From contig CAIIXF020000004.1 in NCBI GenBank assembly GCA_903813345.2, positions 12,110,196 to 12,174,195 of the forward strand: a stretch of 64,000 nucleotides of DNA, given 5' to 3'. Both the position numbers and the translations under genes were made by a program. Below are positions 12,835 to 24,364 of the stretch, in pieces (positions within the stretch are counted from its first letter, which is position 1; every line of letters starts with the position of its first letter). Origin of the DNA: Owenia fusiformis. Its lineage: Eukaryota; Annelida; Polychaeta; Sabellida; Oweniidae. The notes under the pieces are model-generated. The model had not been told where the DNA came from, ran no database searches, and worked only from the letters and a program-made list of their open reading frames with translations.

Positions 12835-13050
12835 CAGGCCCGTAGCCAGGATTTGCCAAGGGGGGGTTCAGTTTTCAAAAATTTCCAGGGGGGGTTCACA
12901 TTTGACAATTTTGGCCCAAATATGGCTAAAATCACTCGAGAAGTGCTCAAAATGGTGAAAAACTGCATGATTTTGAAAGAATTTTTGGCCAGGGGGGGGG
13001 GGGGTTCGCCCGAACCCTGCGAACCCCCCCCCCCCCTGGCTACGGGCCTG
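12835..13050. mobile_element. 216-bp MITE
   Basis: It begins CAGGCCCGTAGCCAGG and ends CCTGGCTACGGGCCTG, perfect 16-bp inverted termini. The 5-bp sequence TGTTA flanks both ends (12830-12834 and 13051-13055), a likely target-site duplication. The interior has long G and C runs and no credible gene. Confidence 0.85.
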
Positions 13051-13055
13051 TGTTA

Positions 13056-16000
13056 GATAAAAAAATAAATTACATTGACAATTTAATTTGGAATAATCTA
13101 GAGATTGAAATGAAATCTTGTAAACAGGCATGGAAAATAATGTTGAGTTTTTAAAAAAAAAAAATCTACCGACTATATTGCAATAGCATACTGGATGGAA
13201 TTTCCATTTCCTATTTTTGTAATATAATTTTTCTTAGTGGAGATGAAATGTTAAGTGAAAGGATGTGTCCGGGTATATGCCCTTTTGGTCCCTCAGTCAA
13301 ATGTATGTTAAATATGTTTTTTATTACTGTCCTAGTTATATTTGATAAGTATATTTACTTTTTCACGAGTTTTGATGCATAATTATTAACCCCCTGCCAA
13401 GAGTCAGAATCGCTTGGTCGCTAAGTATCTTAACAAAAAAAATAGTCATTATCATAGAAAAAAACATCAATGGCAACATGTATGACTTACAAAGAAGAAA
13501 TAACTTAAGACCCATGAAGAATTTAAAAGAAAATCATATTTTTGAAATATATTTAAGGATTAAAATTTTTTTCAAATTTTTGAGTTTCCCGCCAATTTAA
13601 TTTGAAGGGGGAAAAACAAGATGGCTGCCATTTGATGTAAGAAATATCAGAAAAAAAGTTGCTTCACTTTTAGTTTTCACAATGAGCACAGTTTTCCGGT
13701 TTAGGTTTTCTGACTGATTCTGACTCTTCATCACCAGGGTCATGTATAGAGATTATAAAATTGAAACCGGAATGTTGTGCTCAGCATGAATTTGACTGAA
13801 ATATGTGTAACTTCACCAACACAATTGAAGTCTCAAAACTGGATGCTCAGTAACTTTGAGTGACTATAATCCCTTGATTACCCAGATAAACACCAATTCA
13901 TTTATCCAGAAATGCCATTCAATGTCTATACAAAGAAAGTAAGCAATGTCTTGGAGGATATGTTTCAAACCTTTTGTATAAATAATTCATTTAATATTTG
14001 CCATTGATTTTTTTTCAATTCTGACAAAGTGATATGCACTGTCTTTGATGCCAATATTCTTCATTAATTGTGATACAAATTGATATTTTTGTACTCTCAG
14101 AAGAATGATAAGATATTGAAGTTTAATAATATTTGTGATTGAGTTGGTTTTTCAGACATTACAATTTTCAATATTTTCTAAGTCGATACCCAGACTCATT
14201 CCCAGACTCATCCTTTAATCAGGAATTGAGATAAAATATACCAAACCAAAATGCAAAAGTATCTACAATACAGCACCCAGGTGCTCTCACTGAAAGGAAG
14301 CAGTGCATTCTCCATTATGATCTCCCCATGAGGAAGTGTAGAGGTATAGATTCGGATTTCCAAACCAGGAAGTATTTTTGTGTCTGTCAAAATCCATTTG
14401 CATAGTACACATCCCTACATCTTATCCAAATATGTTATTAATTAATGAAACATAACAGTAAAATCTTTGGATTTATAAGTGTAATAAGTTGCTTTTGAAG
14501 CATTTTTCTATAGCCATTTTGTAGGAAAAAATGATGTAAAATGTATAAACTTTTAATTTGAAGTGTGACGTGAATCGATTGCAAACTTCATATTTGGACA
14601 TCTGATGTGATATACCATTTGTGTCATATTGTCAAATTATTTAATTTGCAATCAATTCAGGTCATAGTGTATTTTAGGTATTTTTGTGAAAATCAATAGA
14701 ATACTGAACTTAATGACCTCAACCTCAGCCCATGTGGGTCCAAATGCTTAAATATTTTCCAAAGTATTATGTGACATTGTATTCTTTATGTTACACCTAA
14801 AATGATTCATTTTGTTCTTGGGGAAATCATAAAGGAGAGTGCCCTAGACCCTTTGATGGTACACCTTAGAATGGGGTTTTATTAGTAACAACAACATAAA
14901 ATTCCTATTAGGTGGCTTTTAATAAAAAGGTGATTTTGAGACTGACCCCTCAAATATAATATTGCACCCCACTAGTGAGTGCCTTTGTCAGCCACATGTC
15001 AAAATGACCTAGGCAGTGATAAACTATAACAACATGTTATGTACAGTATATAGAAGTCCATGTACTCCTATAGACATGATATAGACTAAGGGGCTCTAAT
15101 AGACAACCCTTTCTGGCCGGCCAGTTATCTTCTCCCGGCCGGATATCCTCCTGGTATAGTAACAGTTCTTTGCCGGGATTGTGATTGACGGTAAATGCCA
15201 GAGAGAGTGGAGTTTGTCTAAAAACTTGACAGATAGAATGCATTCAGAATTCGATTTCATCTATAGATGTCATGCCGTCCGGTCAAAACATACAAAGGTC
15301 AAACTGAGTTCAGAGTTTTAATGGCGGTAGGTTTGGAATCGTTTTTAACCACTTGATCATGTCTGTTTTCTCAACTTATATTTAATCGAATGAGTTATTT
15401 TATATAAGGGACAGATGAAGAGATATATATGCTCCGTCGAGGGTAGTAATCAATAATGTATTTTACGTTTTTGCGTAGTAATTGCGACTTGAAACGGTGT
15501 TTTCAACAAAAAGTTGAAAATCTGACAAACTTCTGTTCGCCACGACAGATGTGCGTGATTGTTTCAATATTAGCAGCGTAGATCAGGTATCTTAAAGAGA
15601 GAATCAGAGATAGCGAGCAGGCTAAACAAAAAATTGTTTCAATTTTAGAATATTTTTGGCTCATGTCATTCCTTGTCATGTCTATTTTCTAAAAATCACA
15701 AAAGTGCATACTTTATTCAAGGAAAACAATAGATTTTTACAATAATGTATTATTTTTCTATAAGAATGGTTACCATTCTTATTATTTGGGAGAATTTAAA
15801 CATTTTCACCCATATTTGTACTTTGAATCTTTAATAACTTCACCAATTTATAACATATTGTGAATCTTTTGGGAGATATTGTATTTGATATTGTAAGGAA
15901 TAGATTGGTAGGTCAATTATGCATGTTGCTTGCAATTTTGTCACCCCCTATAGATCTGATTCTGCCTTTAAGCTCAACGATTCTGTGTGATTTCAGGAAT

Positions 16001-16110
16001 TATGATCATACATTTTGCGCGTTACAACCAATTCAATTTTCGAAATGAGAGATCTCAGAAATTTCTGACGAAGAAAATTTTTGTTGAACGTCAGCGGATT
16101 AATATATCGT
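13056..16110. other. Gene-free interior of the 7.4-kb element
   Basis: No coding frame, RNA gene or clear repeat was recognised. The right terminal inverted repeat begins near 16110 and contains TGACGTCA, a CRE-type octamer. Confidence 0.5.
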
Positions 16111-16168
16111 GACGTCACGGATTTTAATGCTAACAATGGACTTGAGGGGCCTTGCTGCCCGGCTGTTA

Positions 16169-17907
16169 CGCTCATGACAATGCTTCGTAAATTATTTGAC
16201 AACATTATTTTAACTCATGTAAAAGCACCCGTTCTAAATGCTATCCCTAAATTACAAGGGGCAGCTGTCGAGAAATGTTCATCAATCCATACATCATTAC
16301 TTGTACAAGAAACTATTTCTGAAAATGTAGCACAAGGTAAAATGGTAGTTTTAACAGTAACAGACATCCGAAAAGCTTTCGAATCTGTATGGATAGATGG
16401 CCTACTTTTTAAACTTCACAACTGTGGTATTGGCGGTAAGATATGGAAAATTTGGTATATGCTATATAAGCGGTATAGTTGCTCGGTTTTAGTAGGAGGA
16501 AAATGCTCTGACTTATTTCCAATATTACAGGGTGTCCATCAAGGCGGTGTCCTGTCCATGCTATTTTACCAACTTTATATGGCAGATATAGCTGACTCCA
16601 TGATTAAGCTAAACAAGGGATCAACCATAGGTTCGTTAAGTTGCGTTAGCCCTTCATATGCTGATGACATGTGCATCTTGTCGAATTCTTTTGAAAACAT
16701 GCAAGTGCTACTTGATCTACTTCATGCTCATAGTAATCAGTGGAGATATGAAGTTCATCCCGATAAGTGTTCGTTTCTCGTCTTTAATAGTAAAATCGAG
16801 CTAGGTGCAACTCAAAAACTTAATATCGGAGGTAAATCAATTGCAAAATCTGACAATGTGAAGCATGTCGGAATCCCAATTTCAACAAATAATGTTATTT
16901 CTGATTATGTACAGGATAAATGTAAGAAGGGCAAATCGCAGTACAATGCTCTGCTCGGTATAGGTAGTGGCTGCGGAGGCCTAATTCCAACATATGCATG
17001 TCAAATATACAAAACATATTCCATACCTACAATGACATACGGTGCCCATATTATCAACTATCAACAGAATGATATAGTTGTTCTAGAAAAGACACAACGA
17101 GAAATAGGACGGAGAATTCAATCTCTGCCTCACTCAGCTAGTATTCCCATCTCAACTTTGCCCCTGGGCCTAATGGACGTTGAATTTTATATTGACTTTT
17201 TAAGAATGATGTTTCTCTGGAGTTTATTGCAACTCCCGAGCGCAAATATATATAAATGTCTTTTCACAATGAGATTTGTAAAAATGCTGCATGTTAACAA
17301 TGAATGTAATACCTTCTCTCCAATAAAATGCATGTTACTGACATCAAAAAGGTATGATTTACATAACCATGTTCTAAATATGGTAGACTGTAAAATGTTC
17401 ATCCCCAAAAATAGGTGGAAGAATATTGTGTATAGAAAAATTGCAGCCGTTCAGATGCAAAGGACATTTTTCCAATCGCTAATGTACAAGGGCCTAAACT
17501 ATTTTAGAATGGGTAACCTTGAAATTCTGAGGCCATTTATATGGTGGAGAGTCGCAAAACTGTTCCCTTTTGCTTTAAGTAGTTGTAAAATAATGGTGAA
17601 ACTGCTAGCAGATGAACATGCTCTTAGATCAAAATATAGAGGTTCCGAAGATAAATCAGTTATATGCTCAATGTGCAGCACTTATGAAAAAGAAGACGTA
17701 GAGCATTTCTTACTTAAATGCCCAGCAAATATATATATTATTTATAGAGAACAACTTAGTAATCATTGCTGCGAATGGGGTATCCAAATGAACACTAAAA
17801 ACATTCTTGGCATAGGAATTGAAGAGTTGCACTTTACAAACGAACAGCTACTTGTATTTTTAAAAGATATGGCACATATAGTTATGCAACAATATTTGTG
17901 TCGTTAA
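16169..17907 (+). pseudogene. LINE ORF2, reverse transcriptase core and C-terminus
   Basis: The reverse-transcriptase domain continues directly after the right TTA. Motif A reads VTDIRKAFESVW, motif B GVHQGGVLSMLFYQLYM, and the catalytic motif C is PSYADDMCIL. After the thumb region there is a C-terminal CCHC-like knuckle, CSMCSTYEKEDVEHFLLKCP, typical of LINE ORF2 ends. About 580 codons are open without a stop. The absence of decay after 16169, with only one stop in the upstream half, suggests the LINE was fairly young when interrupted. It cannot be expressed as one protein because of the 7.4-kb insertion. Confidence 0.93.
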
Positions 17908-18779
17908 CGGTACTTGACAAGTTTACAAACTTAATGTAACTTTATCAGTGTGAAAGGGTGGCCCTCAAGGGAGGAACATGGGCCGACCAGGGATTTTCCC
18001 TTAATTAACGGTAATATGCAATATGTATTTATTCTGAGTGTACCGACCTTGGGGAAGGTACAATAATAAGCAATGCTTTATGGGGTTTTTCTATTTTTCT
18101 GTTTTTTTTTTCCTTGATTGGTAGTTGCAACGTCAACGCGGCAGCCTGACGTATTTGTAACAAACGATTATATCTCTTAAGCAGCCTATACATTTTAGTT
18201 TTACTCGCATATTTGTATTTATATTTATGTACATTTACTATACACTAGTTTAGAATTGCACCATAGGGCAACACCACCTTTCTTCAATTTACAAAAATTG
18301 TATATTTCTTTTACTAGCTTACAAGATATTGAAAGCATCTCATACTTTCATACAGTACTGCAGTACCGACCTTGGGGAAGGTACGATGATACGCTATGTC
18401 TTCCTTTTAATTTTTATAGAAAACGCAGATCCATAATGTCATTTTTTATTAATCTTAAGAGTGTTAGGTAACAGGTCTATCTAGGCCTACGGCGTGCGTC
18501 TACGCGGTAGCTAGGCGTCGTCGTCAGTACAAAAAGCAACAACAAAACAATGAATGTCTGTAAAATATAGTCATTTTTTAAAATTGCGTTACAATTAGGT
18601 GCTAGGCCAATCTTGGTCGGCGGCGTGCGTCTACGCGGTAGCTAGGCGTCGTCGTCAGTCAAAACAACAGCAATATTGTTTGTTTGTAAATAGTGATTAT
18701 ATTCAATTTAACATTTACATAATTTGTATACATGTATCTCCTTTATATAAAGGGCAATAAATATATACATACATACATT
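17908..18779 (+). other. LINE 3' untranslated tail with internal duplications
   Basis: TACCGACCTTGGGGAAGGTA occurs at 18041 and again at 18364; each copy can form an ACCTT-GGGG-AAGGT hairpin. A 38-bp GC-rich block starting GGCGTGCGTCTACGCGGTAG occurs at 18491 and 18622. The tail ends with CCTTTATATAAAGGG (hairpin), AATAAA and a short (ATAC)n run, a usual 3' end for CR1/L2-like LINEs. Confidence 0.7.
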
Positions 18780-18828
18780 ACAGATGGGTACAGCTAACAG
18801 CACGTTGCTCCATCTAAGTTCTCTCTCT

Positions 18829-19141
18829 TATCCTATGCCAAGTAGAGTTTTAGGGAGATAAGTTGGTAAGATATATCCTGTATCCCGATTTTAAGGTTTC
18901 CATATCCTGAACCTCCATATCTCCCGCCATATCTCCCGCTCCAGAGCATATATTCCCGCTTCGAAATTTTTTTTTAAAAATGTGAAAAATTGAAAAAAAG
19001 AAAAAAATGTGAAAAATTGAAAAAAATAAAAAATTGAAAAAAAGAAAAAATAGAAAAAAGAATTGAAAAAATTGAAAAATGTGACAAAATATTAAAAAAA
19101 AAATTGAAAGAAAATTAGAAAACTCTACTTGGTATGGGATA
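18829..19141. mobile_element. 313-bp MITE in TRIM fragment
   Basis: The left end TATCCTATGCCAAGTAGAGT is mirrored on the right by ACTCTACTTGGTATGGGATA. The interior has several GATATATC-type and CCATATCTCCCG strings and then an A-rich simple run of GAAAAATTGAAAAAAA type. Confidence 0.75.
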
Positions 19142-19146
19142 AAGCA

Positions 19147-19290
19147 GTTATGTATTGTACAGTCGGTTTGGATATTGGGTTCATCCCTCGTGAGATATGC
19201 ACATCTACCTTCGGTCCCTACGGTCCCTCAGGTAGATATGCATATCTCCCTCTGGATAAACCCCATATCCAAAACCTCCCAATACATAAC
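19147..19290. mobile_element. 144-bp hairpin MITE
   Basis: GTTATGTATTG at the left is mirrored by CAATACATAAC at the right. The arms pair almost end to end (TTGGATATGG, GGAGATATGCATATCTACC), with a loop near 19215. A relative lies at 46494-46606. Confidence 0.75.
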
Positions 19291-19791
19291 GCTTATATAT
19301 TGACATATCTCAAGGATTCGAGAATGGACCGACACAATGAATTAGACCCTGGATCCCTAAGTACACAGACATTTCAACGAGGACAATTTGATATGTCTAA
19401 AAATTAGGTTTTCAGTCAGAGGGTGCGATTGTGGCATAAACAAGCCCAAAAATTAAGAATTATCTTGAATTTTACAAAAATTAATGCAACTTCCTTCACC
19501 CATTGCACCCCCCCCCCCCGGCTACGCCTATGCCCTTGTGACCCCATCGTCACTACAACAAGTGTGATAAGCTGTAAAGTCAAGTAGAGGGGGGGGGTCA
19601 CAGAGGCTTGGAGATTCATTGCATATTTTGAACACTACACCGTTGCTTGTTATACATAAACAGTTGATTGAACACCTCACTGTAATAAAAGTAAATGAGA
19701 TAGAAGCCAATGCTGCAACGCATATACACTGTGTATGTATAGCGTTGCTTATGTTGATTGCGTCATATTGTATGGTTTGATGACGCAGTAA

Positions 19792-21394
19792 TGCCTTGGT
19801 CACATAGGCTCCGATTTTCACTACGGCGCCCGGCCGATTAGTATTTTGTTCGAAATCGGCAGGCGAGCCCGGGCATCGTACGGGCGCCGGGCGATGATCG
19901 CCACTCATCGGCCGATTTTTAGACATCGTACGGGCGCCGGCAGAGTTTTATCGCGGAGATAAAAGTTGCCGATGTCTTGGCGATTTTTTCTCAACCAAAC
20001 TCATCGGTACCTACCCGGCCGTGTCCCGCCCGGTCATCGTACGATTATCTTACGGCGCCCGGTGGCATCGCACGGTCATTTTGGGATTTTGCGTGCTGAT
20101 TTGTTTGATAAATCTTAATAATGTTTACTTATAAAGTGATACAAAGGTTTTAAAAAGAATGAGGTAAGGAATTATAATTACTACACACTGTCAGAGATTT
20201 TTTATAAAACATAAATGGAACGATTAGGCTTACTGTAAAACAATGACACACATTTGAATGGCTGGATGGGTGGGTTGATCTAGTCGTTCTTACACTGACA
20301 TTAATCGTGTATGTCTGTCATACACATTGAATAGAGTGATACATTTTTATGCGTATATTCACCCATGCATATACTACAAATCATTTATTTTCAAAATCTT
20401 CTGAATGTTTTTGTGAGTACAGTATTTTCAAGGGTCACAATTTTAATACCAATAATATATAAGGCCAATGGGCCATATATGAGGAAGGCCTTGGGAAGAC
20501 AGGTGGAAAAAAAAGACAATAACAATGCTAGTGAGCTGGTGGATGATGAATATTTAGATGTGTCTAGGGAAGAGGGTAATACTCCACTTGAAATAGAAGA
20601 AAAAATTGCCAATTTCTTTGAAGATAGGCCATATTTTTATGACCAAACAAATTCTCTTTACGAGAACAGACAAAAGAAAGATGCAGAAATAGGGAATTTT
20701 GCTAATAGCATCGGATGGACAGGGAGTAGACATAGTATTTGTTTATATGAAAGATCTAAAAATGAATTAAGGTCAGGGTGCACTTTGATGAAAAGACCAC
20801 GTGCAGTATGGCAAGTGATTTAATACGGTCATATCTTTCACCATGAGTACTTTCTGGGCATAAATACAGTGTTTTTATTTAAACAATATGTTTTCTTTCA
20901 ATTGAAGTACCCGTGATAGTAAAAATATCAATCAAACAATTTGAAAAATTATGAATAGGGACCCCATGTCAGCTTTTTTCTAAATATTGAACCTATTTAC
21001 TCAAAAGAGTATCTTCTTTTTCTGATTTTTATTGCATGAAAACATTATTATCCTGGAAGTCCTTTCTATCGAAATATTTCGTTTTCAAATCTTGCATTCA
21101 CGCCATGTGGAATAGTCATACTGGGTCATACAATAATTTAGTATAAATCTAGAGGCCTGTAGATCGACCGATGTCCTGGCGGGTGCCGTACGGCCATCGG
21201 CAGATAGCCTTGCGATACCCGTGCGATGTCTTTCAGATTCAATTGATTGCGGGCGCCGTACGATGCCTGTACTTATGTGACCATACTCACGATTAGATCA
21301 AGACATCGGTGGAAAGTCACCGGCGCCCGGTCGATTTAGAAATCGGCCGATGACCACTCATCGGCCGGCGCCCGGCGGCTATGTGACCTAGGCA
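19792..21394. mobile_element. 1.6-kb PIF/Harbinger-like element
   Basis: The ends are TGCCTTGGTCACATAGGCTC and, read in reverse, TGCCTAGGTCACATAGCCGC. Each is followed by GC-rich subterminal repeats (GGCGCCCGGCCGAT). Flanks are TAA on the left and TTA on the right, compatible with a diverged 3-bp TWA target site. It contains a MADF-like frame, the kind of DNA-binding second protein found in Harbinger elements. No DDE transposase frame is seen, so it is non-autonomous. Confidence 0.7.
20479..20823 (+). CDS. MADF-like protein of Harbinger element, probably truncated
   Basis: An ATG at 20479 opens a 114-residue frame; it is in frame with further upstream sequence, so the true start is uncertain. 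The segment IANFFEDRPYFYDQTNSLYE, followed by NRQKKDAEIGNFANSIGWT, matches the MADF (Myb/SANT-like) pattern of a bulky D-x-T..Y.NR..K...I......G. Harbinger-type transposons carry such a protein to bind transposon DNA together with the transposase. The frame ends soon after the first two helices, so the domain looks incomplete or the next exon was missed. The 3' end overlaps the dispersed repeat shared with 11.6 kb. Confidence 0.5.
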   Translation: MRKALGRQVEKKDNNNASELVDDEYLDVSREEGNTPLEIEEKIANFFEDRPYFYDQTNSLYENRQKKDAEIGNFANSIGWTGSRHSICLYERSKNELRSGCTLMKRPRAVWQVI

Positions 21395-21444
21395 TTAGAA
21401 ATACGTTTATAGGTAGCCTAGGCTACAATTAATCTAACTGTTAA

Positions 21445-21584
21445 TGCCTGGGTCACATTTGCTCCAAATCATCGACCGGCGCCCGGCCGATTGAGTGTTT
21501 TGTTCAATATTGTATTCAATTTTGAACAAAATACTCAATCGGCCGGGTGCCGTAATGAAAATTGGATCAAATGTGACCAAGGCA
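21445..21584. mobile_element. 140-bp MITE of the same TIR family
   Basis: It starts TGCCTGGGTCACATTTG and ends CAAATGTGACCAAGGCA. It is palindromic nearly throughout, with GGCGCCCGGCCGATTGAG and its complement around a centre near 21512. It shares termini with the elements at 19792 and 31955. Confidence 0.8.
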
Positions 21585-21589
21585 GAAAT

Positions 21590-23380
21590 AGCATTGACCA
21601 ACTGTTGATTCTACCCATCAATTGCATTATCACTACCTATTAATTGGTACTGTCCAATCATTGGTGCAACCCATTCATTAGCGCAATCGTTTAATTACAG
21701 TGTTTCATTTCATGTATTTTCTATATCTGATCATGAAACAGGATGCTAAAATAGTTAAATGAGCATTGTCAATGCCGTTGTTTTTTTGTGAAATAAAAAA
21801 AACTACATTGAATTATGTTTGATTTCTATCAAATCCTGATCAGGCGTTCACATCAATGTGTTTTTTACACACTATATACTGTATTATTAAGTTGAATCGA
21901 TGAATAGCTTGGTCAACACAAGGTTTTGACGTTTTTGTGTATTCAGGATTTGTTTAAATTGGATTTCAATGTTGCCAATTATCTTTATTTTAGCAGCAAT
22001 TTTAGGGAAGTTAAAAATAATCGTTGAATTCTTAGAAATGAATGGTTACCATTTATGGTGAATAAAAGTTTAACCTGAAAATCTACTTAAGGTGTTCTCG
22101 GAATTATATTCAAGATCAGCATGCATACACTTGAATTAAGAAAATAATTGGCACAATTTTTTAATGAATTCATCACGAATGACAATTGTCAAATGAACCA
22201 TTAGCGTGAATACATGGGTTTTGCCAAGTTGAACTTACTAAACTGAAGTATGGGTAGACAATGGATAATAAAACGCGTCAGTGTGTGTTTCTCCTAAGAT
22301 GTGCTTGGTCTTAAGGGATAGTGTATCTTCGTAGATAAAGTTACTGAAAATGTATTTATATGTTAACACTATAAATACAATTTATTTCATTACATCTAAT
22401 TGTTGTTCTTTTTGTAAAATGCATTTGTATAGAGTTTAAACCTCTAAAATGTAAAATGTATTTTCATAAATCAGGTAAGCAAGTCTGGCTGTTTAGATAG
22501 CTGTCTGATATGGATTAAAAGCTGACAGCAGAGACCGTGTCTGCTAAAATGATATAACCCAGGACAACATTGAAAAAAGCTAGATTATTTTCTCGATTCA
22601 CCGAATATGTTCTATTTGATTGTTAACTATAAGATTTACATCGGATTTAGTCCTAGCTTCTCCAGCTTCTTAATTCCTGCTAAGCTAAATGTTCTGAGAC
22701 ATGTTTACTATGGGTTTTTGCAGTATGGCTATTTTTGTAATCCAAAATTGCTTTCAGATTTTAGAATCAGTCAAATGTATATTTTGAATAAAGTATATAG
22801 CAGATTTGATCTTCATGATTTAAAGAAACAAAATGCGTTTCAATGTCGGCAAATTAACTAGCTTGCGAATCGAGGTATATTATATCTATTTACAATTGTC
22901 GATGAGGGGGAGAGGGCTTAACAGCTATATACAGTTTGAAAAAAATATCATATCCTAATTCCTTTGCATTCAATGTGACAGTATACAGACATTTTCTATT
23001 GAAAATGTTCGGTCACAACAAAGTAGATGCATGATGACGTAATAAACAAGTGCACTACATGAATTATGTATCAAAACTATATTGATCTTTGATATTGATC
23101 AAAACATCCCATACTCGTTTATTGTTATTTTAAAAACGTTAAATAGTTTTTTAATTTAATCGGGATTTAAGGATGAATACGCCATTCGTTATTTATTCTT
23201 AGTGGACTTCAATACACGCTACATTTTGCATCTCCCCGAATGACCAGTCGAATTATAGCTCATTGAATTAAAAGGACTTCAGACATTACCTGCCAAATTT
23301 TATTTAAATTAATATTAAATTACACAGGTAGATCATATTAAGCGTAAGAAAATCTTGACAAATTGAGAAAAACACACTGT
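21590..23380. other. No feature recognised
   Basis: AT-rich sequence with no convincing frame, RNA gene or repeat between the MITE and the proposed promoter of the EF-hand precursor gene. Confidence 0.4.
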
Positions 23381-23389
23381 TGTTATGGT

Positions 23390-23646
23390 AAATACTTCCT
23401 GGTCCGTCCGAAAAAGGAGAAATGTCACAACTCGATAGGCCAGGTGTAGTTACTTCCTGGTCAGCCCTATAAACTCGATTCTAGGTAACAAGTGGTCAGT
23501 ACTGGTCAAGCGGAAAACCTTCCTTGTCAAACCCTATAAATAACAATACATTTATTAAAGTCTGCATATCAAATCTGAAAAATCGGAAGAGACTTGGAGG
23601 AGCGAGAATCTTGGTTTGAGTTGCATTGTGCCTTGCGCTATAATTG
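23390..23646 (+). promoter_or_regulatory. Proposed promoter and 5'UTR exon of the EF-hand precursor gene
   Basis: TATAAATA at 23535-23542 would place transcription start near 23565. A 5'UTR exon would then end at 23646, just before a GTACGT donor. TACTTCCTGGTC occurs at about 23393 and 23451, two ETS-like sites in direct orientation about 58 bp apart. The acceptor would be the AG at 26570-26571, after a T-rich tract, 24 bp before the ATG. This is inferred; no transcript is available. Confidence 0.45.
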
Positions 23647-23883
23647 GTACGTTTTATTTATTATTTTCTTTTTATATTTTATACATGTCTATTATTTGAA
23701 ACATTTAACGTTCTTATCGTAATCATATTTTATGATAATATTGCATGCATATATTGAAAAAATAGTGTAATAGTAGGAAATGATAATTAGAATATCGAAT
23801 AGGTAAAAATAGGTTAACGTTTAAAGCGATATGGCACTCTTGTAAAAGTTTATATTGAAAACAGTAGGCATACTATCAACTAA

Positions 23884-24364
23884 CACCCCAGTCACATTTG
23901 TCGCACGGCGGCCGCAAGTCGACCGCAGATCAATTAAATCGGTGAATTTCTGCGGCGAGCGTAGAAAAACTACGCTCGCCTTGCGGCCTCCGTACGGCGT
24001 ATGCAGATTTTTACAGGCCGCATGGAAGGCGTAGAAATTATAACTCGGAGTTATAATATTTGTTCATTTCTGAGGTCCCCGTAGAAATCAACTGGCTCAA
24101 CAAGATTGGATCATTATTTGTCAATGTTTCACGATCACTTTTCATTTGATATTACATCCTAGCACTATGAATAACATTTATGAATGTAAATAAAATGAAA
24201 AAAGTATTATTTATCGACAGAAATTTAAAATTCACCGTGCGGCTGCCGTGGGAAATGTGACTGGAAAAGTATGAGAGCGCAGAAATTCCACGGCGAGCGT
24301 AGAAATGTTACTGGCCGCAGAAATGATAGACCGCAAGGTCGCCGTAGGAAATGTGACTGGGGTG
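23884..24364 (+). mobile_element. 481-bp MITE, copy 1
   Basis: The ends are CACCCCAGTCACATTTG and AAATGTGACTGGGGTG. Internal palindromes around CGTAG and CGCTCGCC are GC-rich in an AT-rich setting. Orientation is opposite to copies 2 and 3. Flanks are TAA and TTA. Confidence 0.85.

Larger units (their letters stand above)
8789..16165. mobile_element. 7.4-kb TIR element inserted in the LINE reverse transcriptase
   Basis: The left end starts GCAAGGCCCCT and carries CAATTG and GCATTAAAAT further in. The right end, read in reverse, has AGCAAGGCCCCT, CCATTG and GCATTAAAAT in the same order, giving about 45-bp TIRs. TTA lies at 8786-8788 and again at 16166-16168. Removing element plus one TTA rejoins the reverse-transcriptase frame (Arg-Gly-Ile-Thr-Leu). 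A 3-bp TTA duplication fits PIF/Harbinger. The right end has about 10 extra bases not matched on the left. No intact transposase is visible. The interior shares a diverged segment with the Harbinger-like element at 20 kb. Stretches 8840-10050 and 10500-11580 hold no recognisable gene. Confidence 0.75.
18779..19407 (+). pseudogene. TRIM gene fragment, interrupted by MITEs
   Basis: Positions 18779-18828 match the TRIM-NHL gene at about 37869-37917 (shared ACAGCACGTTGCTCCA). Positions 19300-19407 match about 37960-38068 (shared TTCGAGAATGG, GGACAATTTGATA against GGACATCTTGATA). The 470 bp between is mobile-element sequence replacing about 44 bp of gene. The fragment abuts the LINE 3' tail, so the LINE probably landed in a TRIM paralogue. 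No TRIM 5' part was found on the other side of the LINE. Confidence 0.75.

Noticed and set aside
12829-13131. Gly/Pro-rich frames around 12.9 kb
   Set aside because: Produced by poly-G/C runs in a MITE.
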